Origin: JBDHUJ01 sp039809105
Lineage (GTDB): Bacteria > Patescibacteriota > Saccharimonadia > Saccharimonadales > UBA4665
NCBI GenBank assembly: GCA_039809105.1
Contig: JBDHUJ010000017.1
Span: 1-37,489 of the forward strand
Direction: 5' to 3'
DNA: 37,489 nucleotides
In this document: positions 29,620-37,367 of the stretch, piece after piece
Layout of the letters: each line of letters opens with the position of its first letter
How positions within the stretch are numbered: position 1 is the stretch's first letter
Notes under the pieces: model-generated
Told to the model about the DNA's origin: nothing
Database searches by the model: none
Seen by the model: the letters and a program-made list of their open reading frames with translations, nothing else
Position numbers and translations under genes: made by a program

Positions 29620-31821
29620 CTAAAGCTTTTCGAGAGGAGCGAACGCGATATTCAGCTTCCTGGCGCCTTTGCCAGGGAAAAAGATAGTCGCGTTGTCGCC
29701 TTCGAGCTCAACGATAGTGCCGTTGCCGAACAGCTGGTGCCGCACGCCGTCACCGATTTCGAAGTCCGGCACATAGCGCGGGCCGTCATCGGCGGGTTTG
29801 GGCGCGGCCGGCGCAACATACGCGCTGTCATCGTAATTCTTACTGCTCAGGCCGCTATCAAAACCGCCGCCGTACGCACTGCCGAAGCTGATTGCCATAG
29901 CGGTTTCCTCTATGAACTGGCTGTCGATTTCGCTCAGGAACCGGCTGGGCGGGTTGTGCTGCATGCCACCGTATAGCAAACGCCCGGCAGCGTAGAGCAT
30001 GTAGAGTTCTTCGCGGGCGCGCGTCATACCGACATAGCACAGGCGGCGTTCTTCTTCCATCTCGCCTTGGTCGTACAGCGCGCGGCTATGCGGGAAAATG
30101 GTTTCTTCCATGCCGGTCATAAAGACCACCGGAAATTCCAAGCCTTTGGCAGCGTGCAGGGTCATGAGCGTCACCGCGTTGCCGTCGAAGTTCGCCGTGT
30201 CGAGGTCGGAAATAAGCGCGATTTCTTCTAGAAAGCCGCTCAAGCCTAGGTCATGGTAACCTTGCGCTACGCTCATCAGTTCCTTGACGTTTTCCTGGCG
30301 GCTTTCGGCTTGCGGTGTGCCGTCATCGAGGTATTCGAGGTAGCGGATTCGACGTACCAGCGAGTCGATGAGCGCTGCCGGTGGCACCTCTTCGCTGAGC
30401 TCGCGCAAATGCGTCAGTATGTCGCCCAACTCGGCCAGGCCTTTCTTGGCTTTGCCCGTCACCGTGCCGCAATTGCCTGCCTGCTTGAGCGCCTCTTCCA
30501 AACTCAACCCCAGACTTTGTTGCCAACCGTAGAAATTCTCGACGCTTTTCGCGCCCACGCCGCGCCCTGGCACGTTGACGATACGTTCGAAGCTGACGCG
30601 GTCTTCCGGCTGGAAAATGACGCGCAAATACGCAACCAGGTCTTTGATTTCTTTGCGGTCATAGAAGCGCACGCCGCCGACAATGCGGTACGGCACGCCG
30701 TATTGGATGAACGTTTCTTCGAGCGAGCGGCTCTGGGCGTTGGTTCGGTACAGCACAGCGTAATCGCGGAAGCGGCGCTGACCGCCGTCGACACCTTGCT
30801 TCACCCGGCGGATGATAGCTTCGGCCTCGGCCCGCTCAGAACCGACTTGCAGCAGCTGCACCGGCAAGCCATCACCAGCGTCAGTCCAGAGTTTTTTGTC
30901 GCTCCGCTGCTGGTTTTTCGTAATCACTCCATGCGCGGCGCTCAAGATATGATTCGTCGAACGATAGTTCTGCTCGAGCTTTATGACCGTACAGCCTGGA
31001 TAATCCCGCTCAAACTTTAAGATGTTACGAAAATCTGCGCCGCGCCAACTGTATATAGATTGCCAGTCGTCGCCAACCACCGCAATGTTCTTATCGGGAT
31101 TCGTCAGCAATTTTACGAGTTTGTACTGGGCGGCGTTGGTGTCCTGGTACTCGTCTATCATGACGTAGCGGAACTGCTGTTGCCACTTTTTCTGCAGCTC
31201 CGGCTGGCTTTGCAGCATGTGCACCGTACGGTTTATAAGGTCGTCGAAATCGAGTGCCGAAGCTTCGCGCAGCGCCTTTTCGTACAGCGGATAGACTTCG
31301 GCCGTGACGCGGGCAGCCGGACTCCGCGCGGTTGAGGCGTATTCGTCAGGCCCGATGAGTTCATTCTTGGCACTGCTGATGAGGCTGGAAATAGTGCGAG
31401 CTGGAAACGCTTTTTCGTCGACATGCAGTTCTTTGCTTGCCCGCTTCACAGCCGCCAACCGGTCGGCTTCATCGAAAATGACATAGGAGCGCGGGATACC
31501 AATGTGTTCGCCGTCCATCCGCAGCAAACGCACGCAGATGGAGTGGAACGTACCCATGTACGGCATAAAGCTGCGGTTTTCGGCGCTCTGGCCGAGCAGG
31601 TGCGCCACACGTTCGCGCATTTCTTTGGCCGCTTTGTTCGTAAAAGTGACGGCCAGGATGTTATACGGCGTCGCCTTGCCATTCGCGATGAGGTAGGCGA
31701 TGCGGTGCGTCAGCGTTTTGGTCTTGCCACTCCCCGCTCCGGCCTGAATCAGCAGCGGGCCGTCGGTCGTTTCGACTGCCCGCTTTTGCTCCGGATTCAA
31801 CCCATTCAGTAACTCTTGCAC
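29620..31821 (-). CDS. pcrA: UvrD/PcrA-type superfamily 1 DNA helicase
   Basis: A 733-residue ATP-dependent 3'-5' DNA helicase for repair and replication-fork upkeep. Motif I is QAGAGSGKTKTLTHRI (K33), motif Ia TFTNKAAKEMRERV, motif II DEYQDTNAAQ, motif III GDDWQSIYSWRGAD, motif IV NYRST, motif V TLHAAKGLEFPVVF and motif VI CYVGMTRAREELYM. The C-terminal ~60 residues after a linker (YVPDFEIGDGVRHQLFGNGTIVEL...) form the Tudor-like domain that binds RNA polymerase in PcrA. The start is GTG at 31821, eight bases after TAGAAT; no better ATG is in frame. No nuclease domain is attached, so it is not AddA or RecB. Confidence 0.95.
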   Translation of the reverse strand: MQELLNGLNPEQKRAVETTDGPLLIQAGAGSGKTKTLTHRIAYLIANGKATPYNILAVTFTNKAAKEMRERVAHLLGQSAENRSFMPYMGTFHSICVRLLRMDGEHIGIPRSYVIFDEADRLAAVKRASKELHVDEKAFPARTISSLISSAKNELIGPDEYASTARSPAARVTAEVYPLYEKALREASALDFDDLINRTVHMLQSQPELQKKWQQQFRYVMIDEYQDTNAAQYKLVKLLTNPDKNIAVVGDDWQSIYSWRGADFRNILKFERDYPGCTVIKLEQNYRSTNHILSAAHGVITKNQQRSDKKLWTDAGDGLPVQLLQVGSERAEAEAIIRRVKQGVDGGQRRFRDYAVLYRTNAQSRSLEETFIQYGVPYRIVGGVRFYDRKEIKDLVAYLRVIFQPEDRVSFERIVNVPGRGVGAKSVENFYGWQQSLGLSLEEALKQAGNCGTVTGKAKKGLAELGDILTHLRELSEEVPPAALIDSLVRRIRYLEYLDDGTPQAESRQENVKELMSVAQGYHDLGLSGFLEEIALISDLDTANFDGNAVTLMTLHAAKGLEFPVVFMTGMEETIFPHSRALYDQGEMEEERRLCYVGMTRAREELYMLYAAGRLLYGGMQHNPPSRFLSEIDSQFIEETAMAISFGSAYGGGFDSGLSSKNYDDSAYVAPAAPKPADDGPRYVPDFEIGDGVRHQLFGNGTIVELEGDNATIFFPGKGARKLNIAFAPLEKL

Positions 31822-31829
31822 GTCCCTCT

Positions 31830-31835
31830 ATTCTA
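31830..31835 (-). promoter_or_regulatory. -10 box (TAGAAT) of the helicase gene
   Basis: TAGAAT lies eight bases before the GTG start at 31821. An AGAGGGAC stretch falls between, but it is too close to the start for a normal ribosome-binding site and would be largely untranscribed. Confidence 0.45.
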
Positions 31836-31878
31836 CCAGCCAACGACCACAAGCAATATTGTAAAAATTCTAATTTCT

Positions 31879-32007
31879 AAACCCTAAATTCTAAACAAAT
31901 TCTAAACTCGAAATTTCCAATGGCCAAAACACCTGCACATTGAGCATGTTTCATACATTTGAGCCTTGGTCATTTGAGCTTGTTTAGAATTTAGAGCTTA
32001 GGGTTTA
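31879..32007. repeat. AT-rich long inverted repeat between helicase and anchored protein genes
   Basis: AAACCCTAAATTCTAAACAA at 31879-31898 pairs with TTGTTTAGAATTTAG...CTTAGGGTTTA at 31980-32007 apart from a small bulge. The inside holds further AATTCTAAA and CATTTGAGC-type words. It occupies the whole gap and ends two bases from the stop codon of the gene at 32009. It may serve as a two-way terminator. Confidence 0.65.
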
Positions 32008-32008
32008 T

Positions 32009-32731
32009 CTAGGTGATGCTGAAGAAGTGTGTATGAGGAATGCCGGGGATGGTGAGTATGCCGACATCGAGCAGTGCGTCGGCCAGCACAGCCGCAAGCA
32101 ACAGCGTTAGCAGTACCAGCCAGATAGTTATGATGAGCGTGCGGCGCTTGCCGCTGGCATCGATGGGTACGGCGTATTTCCCGCTGGCGATAATTTCTTC
32201 GAGTTCAGCGGCACGCTTCAGGTCGGCTTCGGACAGCTTGACGGCCTCGGGATTGGTCTGCTTGTCATCGCCGTCCGCTTCGTCGGTCTCTACGGTATCG
32301 GGAACGGCCGGTTGCGGTCCGGGCTCCTCCTTTTTGTCCGGTTTGGGTTCGGCGGCTTTTTCGGGTTCCTCTTTGGCAGGCTCTGCTTCAGTATCGGCCT
32401 CTGCGGCCGTATCGGCTGCTGCCGGCGTTTCCTCTGCGGTCTGTTCCGGCGAATCGGCTGCTGCTTCGGCGTGTTCCGCCGCCTCAGTTTCAATCGGTTT
32501 GATAACCCTCTCTGCGTGTGGCACCAAAGGCTTAGCGTCTTCCACGGTATCGTCCTTTGTCTCCGCAGGAGCTTCGGGTTCGGACTTGCCGCTCAGGACG
32601 GTTGCCATCATCGGGTCCTGCATCAGCGGACGGTTCGAAACGATAACGGGCCGGGAAGTTGAATCGGCCGGCGTCTGGCTTGGCCGGGATACGTCCATGA
32701 CCTTTTTGTCTGAAGATTTATCGGCCGCCAC
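32009..32731 (-). CDS. acidic, Pro/Ala/Glu-rich protein with C-terminal membrane anchor
   Basis: About 240 residues. Most of the chain is low-complexity and acidic (ETEAAEHAEAAADSPEQTAEETPAAADTAAEAD-type sequence, then Lys/Pro-rich), probably disordered. Near the C-terminus a short helical stretch (LKRAAELEEIIASGKYAVPIDASGKRR) precedes one membrane helix (TLIITIWLVLLTLLLAAVLADALL) and a short outer tail ending HTHFFSIT. The start is uncertain: TTG at 32779 would overlap tpiA by 38 bases; GTG at 32731, preceded by AGGGG at a good distance, is preferred. It lies directly behind tpiA and is probably co-transcribed. Function unknown. Confidence 0.7.
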   Translation of the reverse strand: MAADKSSDKKVMDVSRPSQTPADSTSRPVIVSNRPLMQDPMMATVLSGKSEPEAPAETKDDTVEDAKPLVPHAERVIKPIETEAAEHAEAAADSPEQTAEETPAAADTAAEADTEAEPAKEEPEKAAEPKPDKKEEPGPQPAVPDTVETDEADGDDKQTNPEAVKLSEADLKRAAELEEIIASGKYAVPIDASGKRRTLIITIWLVLLTLLLAAVLADALLDVGILTIPGIPHTHFFSIT

Positions 32732-32741
32732 CCCGCTACCC

Positions 32742-33527
32742 CTACGCCTGCGTCCTAAGTTTATGCGCGGCGGCGACAATGGCGCTGAACTGGTGATAAT
32801 TCAGGCTGGCAGCACCTACCAATGCGCCGTCGACGCCGGGTACCAGCAGATAGCTGGTAACGTCATGCTCGTTCACACTGCCACCGTACAGCACCCGCAT
32901 GTCCTGGGCAACGGCGTGGCCATACAGCTCTTCGACTTGCTGGCGGATGTATGCCACTGCCTGCTCGATATCGCTTGGCCGCGCGACTTCTCCATCGAAT
33001 GTGCTGATAGCCCAAACCGGTTCGTAGGCGATGACGACATCGGCAATCTCTTTGCTGGTCAGGTTCTGCAGCGCGGTCGTCACCTGGTCGTGCAAGACTT
33101 GCTTCGTTTCGCCCGCCCGGCGCTCTTCTTTCGTCTCGCCCACACAGATGATAGGCACGATGCCATTGCGCACGGCTGCTTGTACCTTGTCGCGAACCAG
33201 CTCCAGCGTCTCACCGAAATAAATCCGGCGGGCCGAATGCCCGACGATAGCGTAGTGCACCAGGTCGCTCAACATCTGGAAACTGACCTCGCCCGTAAAC
33301 GCGCCTTCGTCTTTGTAGTACGCATCCTGCGCGCACAGACGGAATTTACGATGGTCTACCTCGACGCTGAGCGGCTGCAGCGCGAGCATACTAGGCGCCA
33401 GCACCACTTCCACTTGGCGGTGGATAGCGATGTGCTGGCTCAGCCGGTGTACAAGCAGGCTGGACTGATGCACGTTGAGGTGCATTTTCCAGTTACCGAC
33501 GATTAACGTTTTCTTGTCTAGGGTCAT
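32742..33527 (-). CDS. tpiA: triosephosphate isomerase
   Basis: Interconverts dihydroxyacetone phosphate and glyceraldehyde 3-phosphate in glycolysis. The 261-residue length is typical. The active-site residues are visible: N12 and K14 in VGNWKMH, H97 in YAIVGHSARR, and E169 in IAYEPVWAI, with the phosphate-binding LYGGSVN near the C-terminus. One small departure is AISTFDGEVA in place of the usual AIGTGxxA of the flexible lid loop, where the second Gly is missing and two residues are different. It is followed by the anchored acidic protein and preceded by pgk and pyk on the same strand, a three-gene lower-glycolysis cluster. Confidence 0.97.
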   Translation of the reverse strand: MTLDKKTLIVGNWKMHLNVHQSSLLVHRLSQHIAIHRQVEVVLAPSMLALQPLSVEVDHRKFRLCAQDAYYKDEGAFTGEVSFQMLSDLVHYAIVGHSARRIYFGETLELVRDKVQAAVRNGIVPIICVGETKEERRAGETKQVLHDQVTTALQNLTSKEIADVVIAYEPVWAISTFDGEVARPSDIEQAVAYIRQQVEELYGHAVAQDMRVLYGGSVNEHDVTSYLLVPGVDGALVGAASLNYHQFSAIVAAAHKLRTQA

Positions 33528-33599
33528 AACGGTTGTGCTTTTAACTTTAGTCTATCACGAAATACCGTTCATTCCATACACTGTCGCTCTATTTCGTAT

Positions 33600-33791
33600 A
33601 AATGACCAAGCACCAAACCACATAACTGGAAGCCATAATAACCAAGCCGCAAGCACCAATGACCAAGCAATTCACAAAGGACTGAATGTCTGAATGACCT
33701 CGGACATTTAAGCATTCGTGAATTCAGTCATTGATTGGTCATTGCGATTTGGTGCTTGGTTATTGCAATGCTTGGATTTGCGGCTTGGTTA
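33600..33791. repeat. AT-rich long inverted repeat between tpiA and pgk
   Basis: The left side holds ATGACCAAGCACCAAA, AATAACCAAGCCGCAA and CAATTCAC; the right side holds the inverse words GTGAATTC, TTTGGTGCTTGGTTAT and TTGCGGCTTGGTTATT. An inner AATGTC/GACATT pair closes it. Words are repeated and shuffled as well as inverted. It fills the gap and its last bases are the pgk stop codon. Confidence 0.6.
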
Positions 33792-35081
33792 TTCTTTGTT
33801 TTGCAGTGCTTCGACCCCGGGGAGCTTGCGCCCGCTCATAAGCTCGAGCGACGCGCCCCCACCAGTCGAAACATGGTTAAAGCTGCCGAGCATGTTCCGG
33901 CTCTCGATGTACCCCACGGTATCGCCGCCGCCGACTAGGCTAAACGGCCGGTTGCCGAACTGACCCGTCATCGCCTCGGTCAGCAGTTCGGTCCCGTGCG
34001 CAAAGGGTCCGATAGGCCCCTGCAGGCTTTCGGTCTCAGTCACCCCAAGCGCTCCATTCCACACGACCGTCCCGGCCAACTGTACAGCGCCCGCTATGAA
34101 CGCACCGCTGAACGGGCCGATGTCTAGAATCATTTCGTCATCCTCTATATGGCCGCTTTCGGGTGCCGGACGTTTCGGGTAGTTTTCGATATCGGCCACA
34201 ACGTGCGTGCTCCAATCGACAATCCTGGTGTGCGCCTTTTTGTCGACTTTAGTGGCCACCACGCCGTCTTGTGGCAGATAGAACACGGACCTTCCCTGTT
34301 TGGACCGTGCTTTAGCCGTTTCGATAATTTGCTTGGCCAGTGGTAAATCTTCGGCATCGGTCATACTCTTGGCAATCGGCACGCCGGTCGCCTGCAGGAA
34401 CGTATTCGCCATAGCTCCGCCCACCGCCACCACGTCGGCGATGCCGATAAAGCGCTGCAATATCTCTATTTTATCGGCAATTTTGGCACCGCCGATGACC
34501 GCCACCAGCGGCCGGGCCGGGTTTTCCATGACATTCGTTATGGTGTCGACTTCTTTCTCGAGCAGCAGGCCGGCTACACTCGGCAAGTGGCGGGTGACGG
34601 CGTCCGTGCTGGCGTGCGCACGATGCACCACACCGAAACCATCCTGCACGAACACGTCGGCAAGCTTTGCAAGCTGCTGCGCAAAGCCGTCGTCGTTCGC
34701 TTCTTCTTCGGCATGGAAGCGCAGGTTTTCGAGCAACAATACTTGACCCTGCGGCAGTTTGCTAGCCGGTTTTTCAGCCGCTTCGCCGACGCAATCCTGG
34801 GCGAACTCCACGCCTTGGCCAAGCAATTGTGTCAAGCGCTTCGCCACCGGGAACAGGCTGTACTTCGGGTTCGGTTGGCCATCAGGACGGCCCAGGTGCG
34901 AGCAAATGATGACCGCCGCGCCATGCTCCAGCAGGAACTTTACGGTCGGTACGCTTTGCTGCAAGCGGTAATCGTCGGTTATTTCGCCTTTGTCATTCAG
35001 CGGTACATTGTAGTCGGCTCGCAGCAGAACCTTTTTGCCCTGCAGGTCTATGTCACGGATTGTCTTCTTGGTAAAACTCAT
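33789..35081 (-). CDS. pgk: phosphoglycerate kinase
   Basis: Makes ATP from 1,3-bisphosphoglycerate. About 430 residues, a little longer than the usual 390-400. Visible family blocks are VLLRADYNVPL, the substrate-binding SHLGRPDG near residue 65, LLLENLRFHAEE, VHRAHASTD, AVIGGAKIADKIEIL, and the nucleotide-binding end SLVGGGDTVGYIE...HVSTGGGASLELMSGRKLPGV. The first codon of the longest reading is GTG; the ATG two codons later (35081) with GGGGG upstream is preferred. It lies between tpiA and pyk, separated from each by a long AT-rich inverted repeat, so the three may be separately terminated. Confidence 0.96.
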   Translation of the reverse strand: MSFTKKTIRDIDLQGKKVLLRADYNVPLNDKGEITDDYRLQQSVPTVKFLLEHGAAVIICSHLGRPDGQPNPKYSLFPVAKRLTQLLGQGVEFAQDCVGEAAEKPASKLPQGQVLLLENLRFHAEEEANDDGFAQQLAKLADVFVQDGFGVVHRAHASTDAVTRHLPSVAGLLLEKEVDTITNVMENPARPLVAVIGGAKIADKIEILQRFIGIADVVAVGGAMANTFLQATGVPIAKSMTDAEDLPLAKQIIETAKARSKQGRSVFYLPQDGVVATKVDKKAHTRIVDWSTHVVADIENYPKRPAPESGHIEDDEMILDIGPFSGAFIAGAVQLAGTVVWNGALGVTETESLQGPIGPFAHGTELLTEAMTGQFGNRPFSLVGGGDTVGYIESRNMLGSFNHVSTGGGASLELMSGRKLPGVEALQNKE

Positions 35082-35109
35082 CCCCACCCCCGGAAAGTTT
35101 TTAGTTGTT

Positions 35110-35180
35110 AGTTTATAGTTGATAGGTTGTCTGTGGTTTTCTCTGCCCCACTATAAACTAAAAACTACCAACTATAAACT
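35110..35180. repeat. AT-rich inverted repeat between pgk and pyk
   Basis: AGTTTATAGTTG (35110-35121) is the exact complement of CAACTATAAACT (35169-35180), and TTTTTAGTTGTTAG-type words on the left recur inverted on the right (CTAAAAACTACC). It fills most of the gap between pgk and pyk. Confidence 0.65.
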
Positions 35181-35182
35181 GC

Positions 35183-36622
35183 TTAATCCAACTGGCGGAC
35201 TTTGATGGTGTCGGTAGTACCGACAACGCCGGGGTATTTGCCGCTGGCGGTGACGACGATGTCGCCCTTTTTAAACACATTGGTTTCGCGCAGGAAGTCC
35301 GTCAGTTTTGTCGCAGCCATTTTACTGACGGGCCGCACGTAGCTTTTTATGTCATAGACAATGGCCAGTTGCTGCGCTGTCCGCGGGTCGTCAGTGACGG
35401 CTATGAGCGGTATATTCGGCCGCTCGCTGGAAACCTGCAGGGCCGTCGCGCCCGACTTGGTCTCGGCCACAATAGCAATGGCATGGATACTGGCCGCCAG
35501 GCTAATAAGCCCGCGACTGATGGCCGCCTGCCGCGTGTTGTCCACCTCGTGGTCTATAAAGCTGACTGCAACTGGCGAATGCGCTTCAGTGTAGAGAATA
35601 ATCCGCTTCATGACGCTGGCCGCCTCCAGCGGATACCGTCCGCTGGCGGTTTCGTCGCTCAGCATCACACAGTCGGCGCCGAGCAATACGGCGGTCGCGA
35701 CGTCCGATACTTCGGCGCGGGTCGGTTCGGGCATGTCGGTCATGCTGGCCAGCATCTGCGTCGCCACAATGGTCGGTTTGCCATACTTCAGGCCAAGACC
35801 GATAATCTGCCGCTGGACTATCGGCACGCTTTCGGCCGGCGTTTCTACCGCCAGGTCACCGCGGGCAACCATGACGGCATCTGCCGCCCGCATAATCCCG
35901 TCGATGTTCTCGACCGCCAGTTTGGTTTCTATTTTGGCAATCACTTTGCGTGAGCTGCCCAGATTTTTTATAAGCCGCTGTATGTGCTCGATGTCGGCCG
36001 CCGATTGCACAAAGCTCATAGCCACATAGTCGATGTCTTTGGTGCTGCCGTAGGCCAGGTCGCTCTTGTCTTTTTCGGTTATGACATCGCCGCCAAAGTC
36101 GGTGTCGGGCAGGTTCATGCCCTTTTTCTTCAGCAGTATGCCGTCGTTTTCAGCCTTGGCGTAGACGACACCGTCTTTAACGCTCGTGACCGTCGTGCGG
36201 ACCTTGCCGTCGTAGAGGTACAGCCGTTCTCCGCGTTTAATCTTGGCGCTCAGGTCGTATTGGGTCGGTATGACCCCTGTCTTGACCCAGTCGGCGTTAT
36301 ACCCGAACCGCAACGTTTCACCAGTTTGTACGGTAATGATGTCATCGAACTCACCGAGACGGATTTTCGGCCCTTGCAGGTCCTGGATTATCGCGACCGG
36401 TTTGCCAAGCTCTTTGCTGGCCTTGCGAATCCAGGCTATCTGCTCATCACGTTCGGGGTTGGTGCCGTGGCTGAAATTCAGCCTGAGCCCGTTCGCGCCA
36501 TTGGCTATCAGCGCCTTCACCGCCTCGTAGCTGTGGGTACTTGGCCCCACCGTGGTTATCATTTTTGTCCGCTTATAGTCTTGCAGCGGAACAACACGCT
36601 GTTTTGTATTCTTGACGCTCAT
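35183..36622 (-). CDS. pyk: pyruvate kinase
   Basis: Converts phosphoenolpyruvate and ADP to pyruvate and ATP, the last step of glycolysis. The 479-residue protein covers the barrel, the B domain and the C-terminal regulatory domain; there is no extra PEP-utilising domain. Visible blocks are TKMITTVGPSTHSYEAV, GLRLNFSHG, VIAKIETKLAVENID (catalytic Lys), MVARGDLAVETP, PTIVATQMLASMTDMPEPTRAEVSDVATAVLLGADCVMLSDETASGRYP and the C-terminal DIVVTASGKYPGVVGTTDTIKV. A TACACT box ends 12 bases before the ATG with GAGGG between. It would be the first gene of a pyk-pgk-tpiA group. Confidence 0.97.
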   Translation of the reverse strand: MSVKNTKQRVVPLQDYKRTKMITTVGPSTHSYEAVKALIANGANGLRLNFSHGTNPERDEQIAWIRKASKELGKPVAIIQDLQGPKIRLGEFDDIITVQTGETLRFGYNADWVKTGVIPTQYDLSAKIKRGERLYLYDGKVRTTVTSVKDGVVYAKAENDGILLKKKGMNLPDTDFGGDVITEKDKSDLAYGSTKDIDYVAMSFVQSAADIEHIQRLIKNLGSSRKVIAKIETKLAVENIDGIMRAADAVMVARGDLAVETPAESVPIVQRQIIGLGLKYGKPTIVATQMLASMTDMPEPTRAEVSDVATAVLLGADCVMLSDETASGRYPLEAASVMKRIILYTEAHSPVAVSFIDHEVDNTRQAAISRGLISLAASIHAIAIVAETKSGATALQVSSERPNIPLIAVTDDPRTAQQLAIVYDIKSYVRPVSKMAATKLTDFLRETNVFKKGDIVVTASGKYPGVVGTTDTIKVRQLD

Positions 36623-36634
36623 ATTTCGCCCTCT

Positions 36635-36640
36635 AGTGTA
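36635..36640 (-). promoter_or_regulatory. -10 box (TACACT) of pyk
   Basis: TACACT ends 12 bases before the ATG at 36622, leaving a leader of about five bases. The GAGGG stretch near the ATG may be partly included. Confidence 0.4.
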
Positions 36641-36684
36641 CCCGCTTATGGCGACGCTAGCAAGCCAAGCCCTACAGAACTAAT

Positions 36685-36974
36685 CTAAAGCGCACCTTGC
36701 GGCTCAATGAGCGCAGCGAACGAGGCGATAGCCGAGCTTCAGGGTGAGCAGTACCAGTGGTACTGCGCAAGGGAACCTTACTGATTTGGAGCTTTGCTGC
36801 AAGTCAGATAAGTTCCGGGCCCGCGGGACGTGGGTGGGAGATACGTTTCGAATTCACTTCGAAACGTATCGGGAAGGTGAAGCTAGCCAGTGGCTAGCTG
36901 TAAGGCGACCTGCCGGGCAAGCTGCGCTTGCCAACGTGCAGTCGCGGGGCCGCAGGATGTGGCAAGCCCCTCCC
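36685..36974 (+). repeat. R3 hairpin repeat, copy E (extended), at the 3' end of a small membrane protein gene
   Basis: Hairpins in order are GCAGTACC-AGT-GGTACTGC, a longer bulged stem GGAACCTTA...ATAAGTTCC, and the R3 stem GATACGTTTCGAA (perfect 13 bp, loop TTCAC) at 36840-36870. AGCTAGCCA-GT-GGCTAGCT, GGCAAGC-TGC-GCTTGCC and finally AAGCCCCTCCC next to the stop codon at 36975 follow. The block CTCAATGAGCGCAGCGAACGAGG links it to copy D. Compared with the short copies it carries about 90 extra bases between the stem and the GC block. No gene is seen in 36641-36974. Confidence 0.7.
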
Positions 36975-37166
36975 TTATTTACCATAGGGATTGCTGCCAT
37001 AGCCTTTGGCCTGCTTGCCGGGAGCAACCAGCGGTTGTCTACCCGTTGCCAGCCGCAAAAGCGTGCCGAACCCCAGTACCGAACCAGCCGCCAACAGTGA
37101 CAGCTTCAGAAATTCCTGCCGGCTCAGCTGGGTTTGTAATAAAGTCTGTACACGAGGTTGTGGCAT
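36975..37166 (-). CDS. 63-residue single-helix protein with Tat-like N-terminus
   Basis: A short protein opening MPQPRVQTLLQTQLSRQEFLKLSLLAAGSVLGFGTLLRLA, then a polar tail (TGRQPLVAPGKQAKGYGSNPYGK). SRQEFLK followed by a hydrophobic stretch copies the twin-arginine signal pattern SRRxFLK, but one Arg is Gln, so Tat export is doubtful; a simple membrane anchor is more likely. The start at 37166 is chosen over an in-frame ATG 30 codons upstream because GGAG lies eight bases before it and the upstream stretch is not protein-like. No family is recognised. Confidence 0.65.
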   Translation of the reverse strand: MPQPRVQTLLQTQLSRQEFLKLSLLAAGSVLGFGTLLRLATGRQPLVAPGKQAKGYGSNPYGK

Positions 37167-37314
37167 AGCGGACACTCCGTTTACGTTGTCTCTCGCCCAC
37201 CACTGATTTAGGTATAGTATCATAAGCGTCTTCACGCACAAATGAACCCGCCGCAAACCCGCTTTTGAGCCGGAAATATGTTGTTTTGCGTGAATCGTAA
37301 GAATATTGAATGAG

Positions 37315-37354
37315 CGGAAAAGACAGGAGCACTGCCAAAGGTGCCCCTGTCTTT
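37315..37354 (-). terminator. terminator of the SGNH hydrolase gene
   Basis: AAAGACAGGAGCAC (37319-37332) pairs with GTGCCCCTGTCTTT (37341-37354) with one G-T or A-C position. On the minus strand a short T-run (TTTT) ends the stem. It begins 13 bases after the stop codon at 37368. Confidence 0.7.
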
Positions 37355-37367
37355 GTGCTATTCCGGT

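Noticed and set aside
32040..33506. 488-codon open frame on the plus strand
   Set aside because: It lies opposite tpiA and the acidic anchored protein gene and reads as Ser/Ala-rich or shuffled sequence; tpiA on the other strand has complete active-site motifs. It is an antisense shadow of biased codons.
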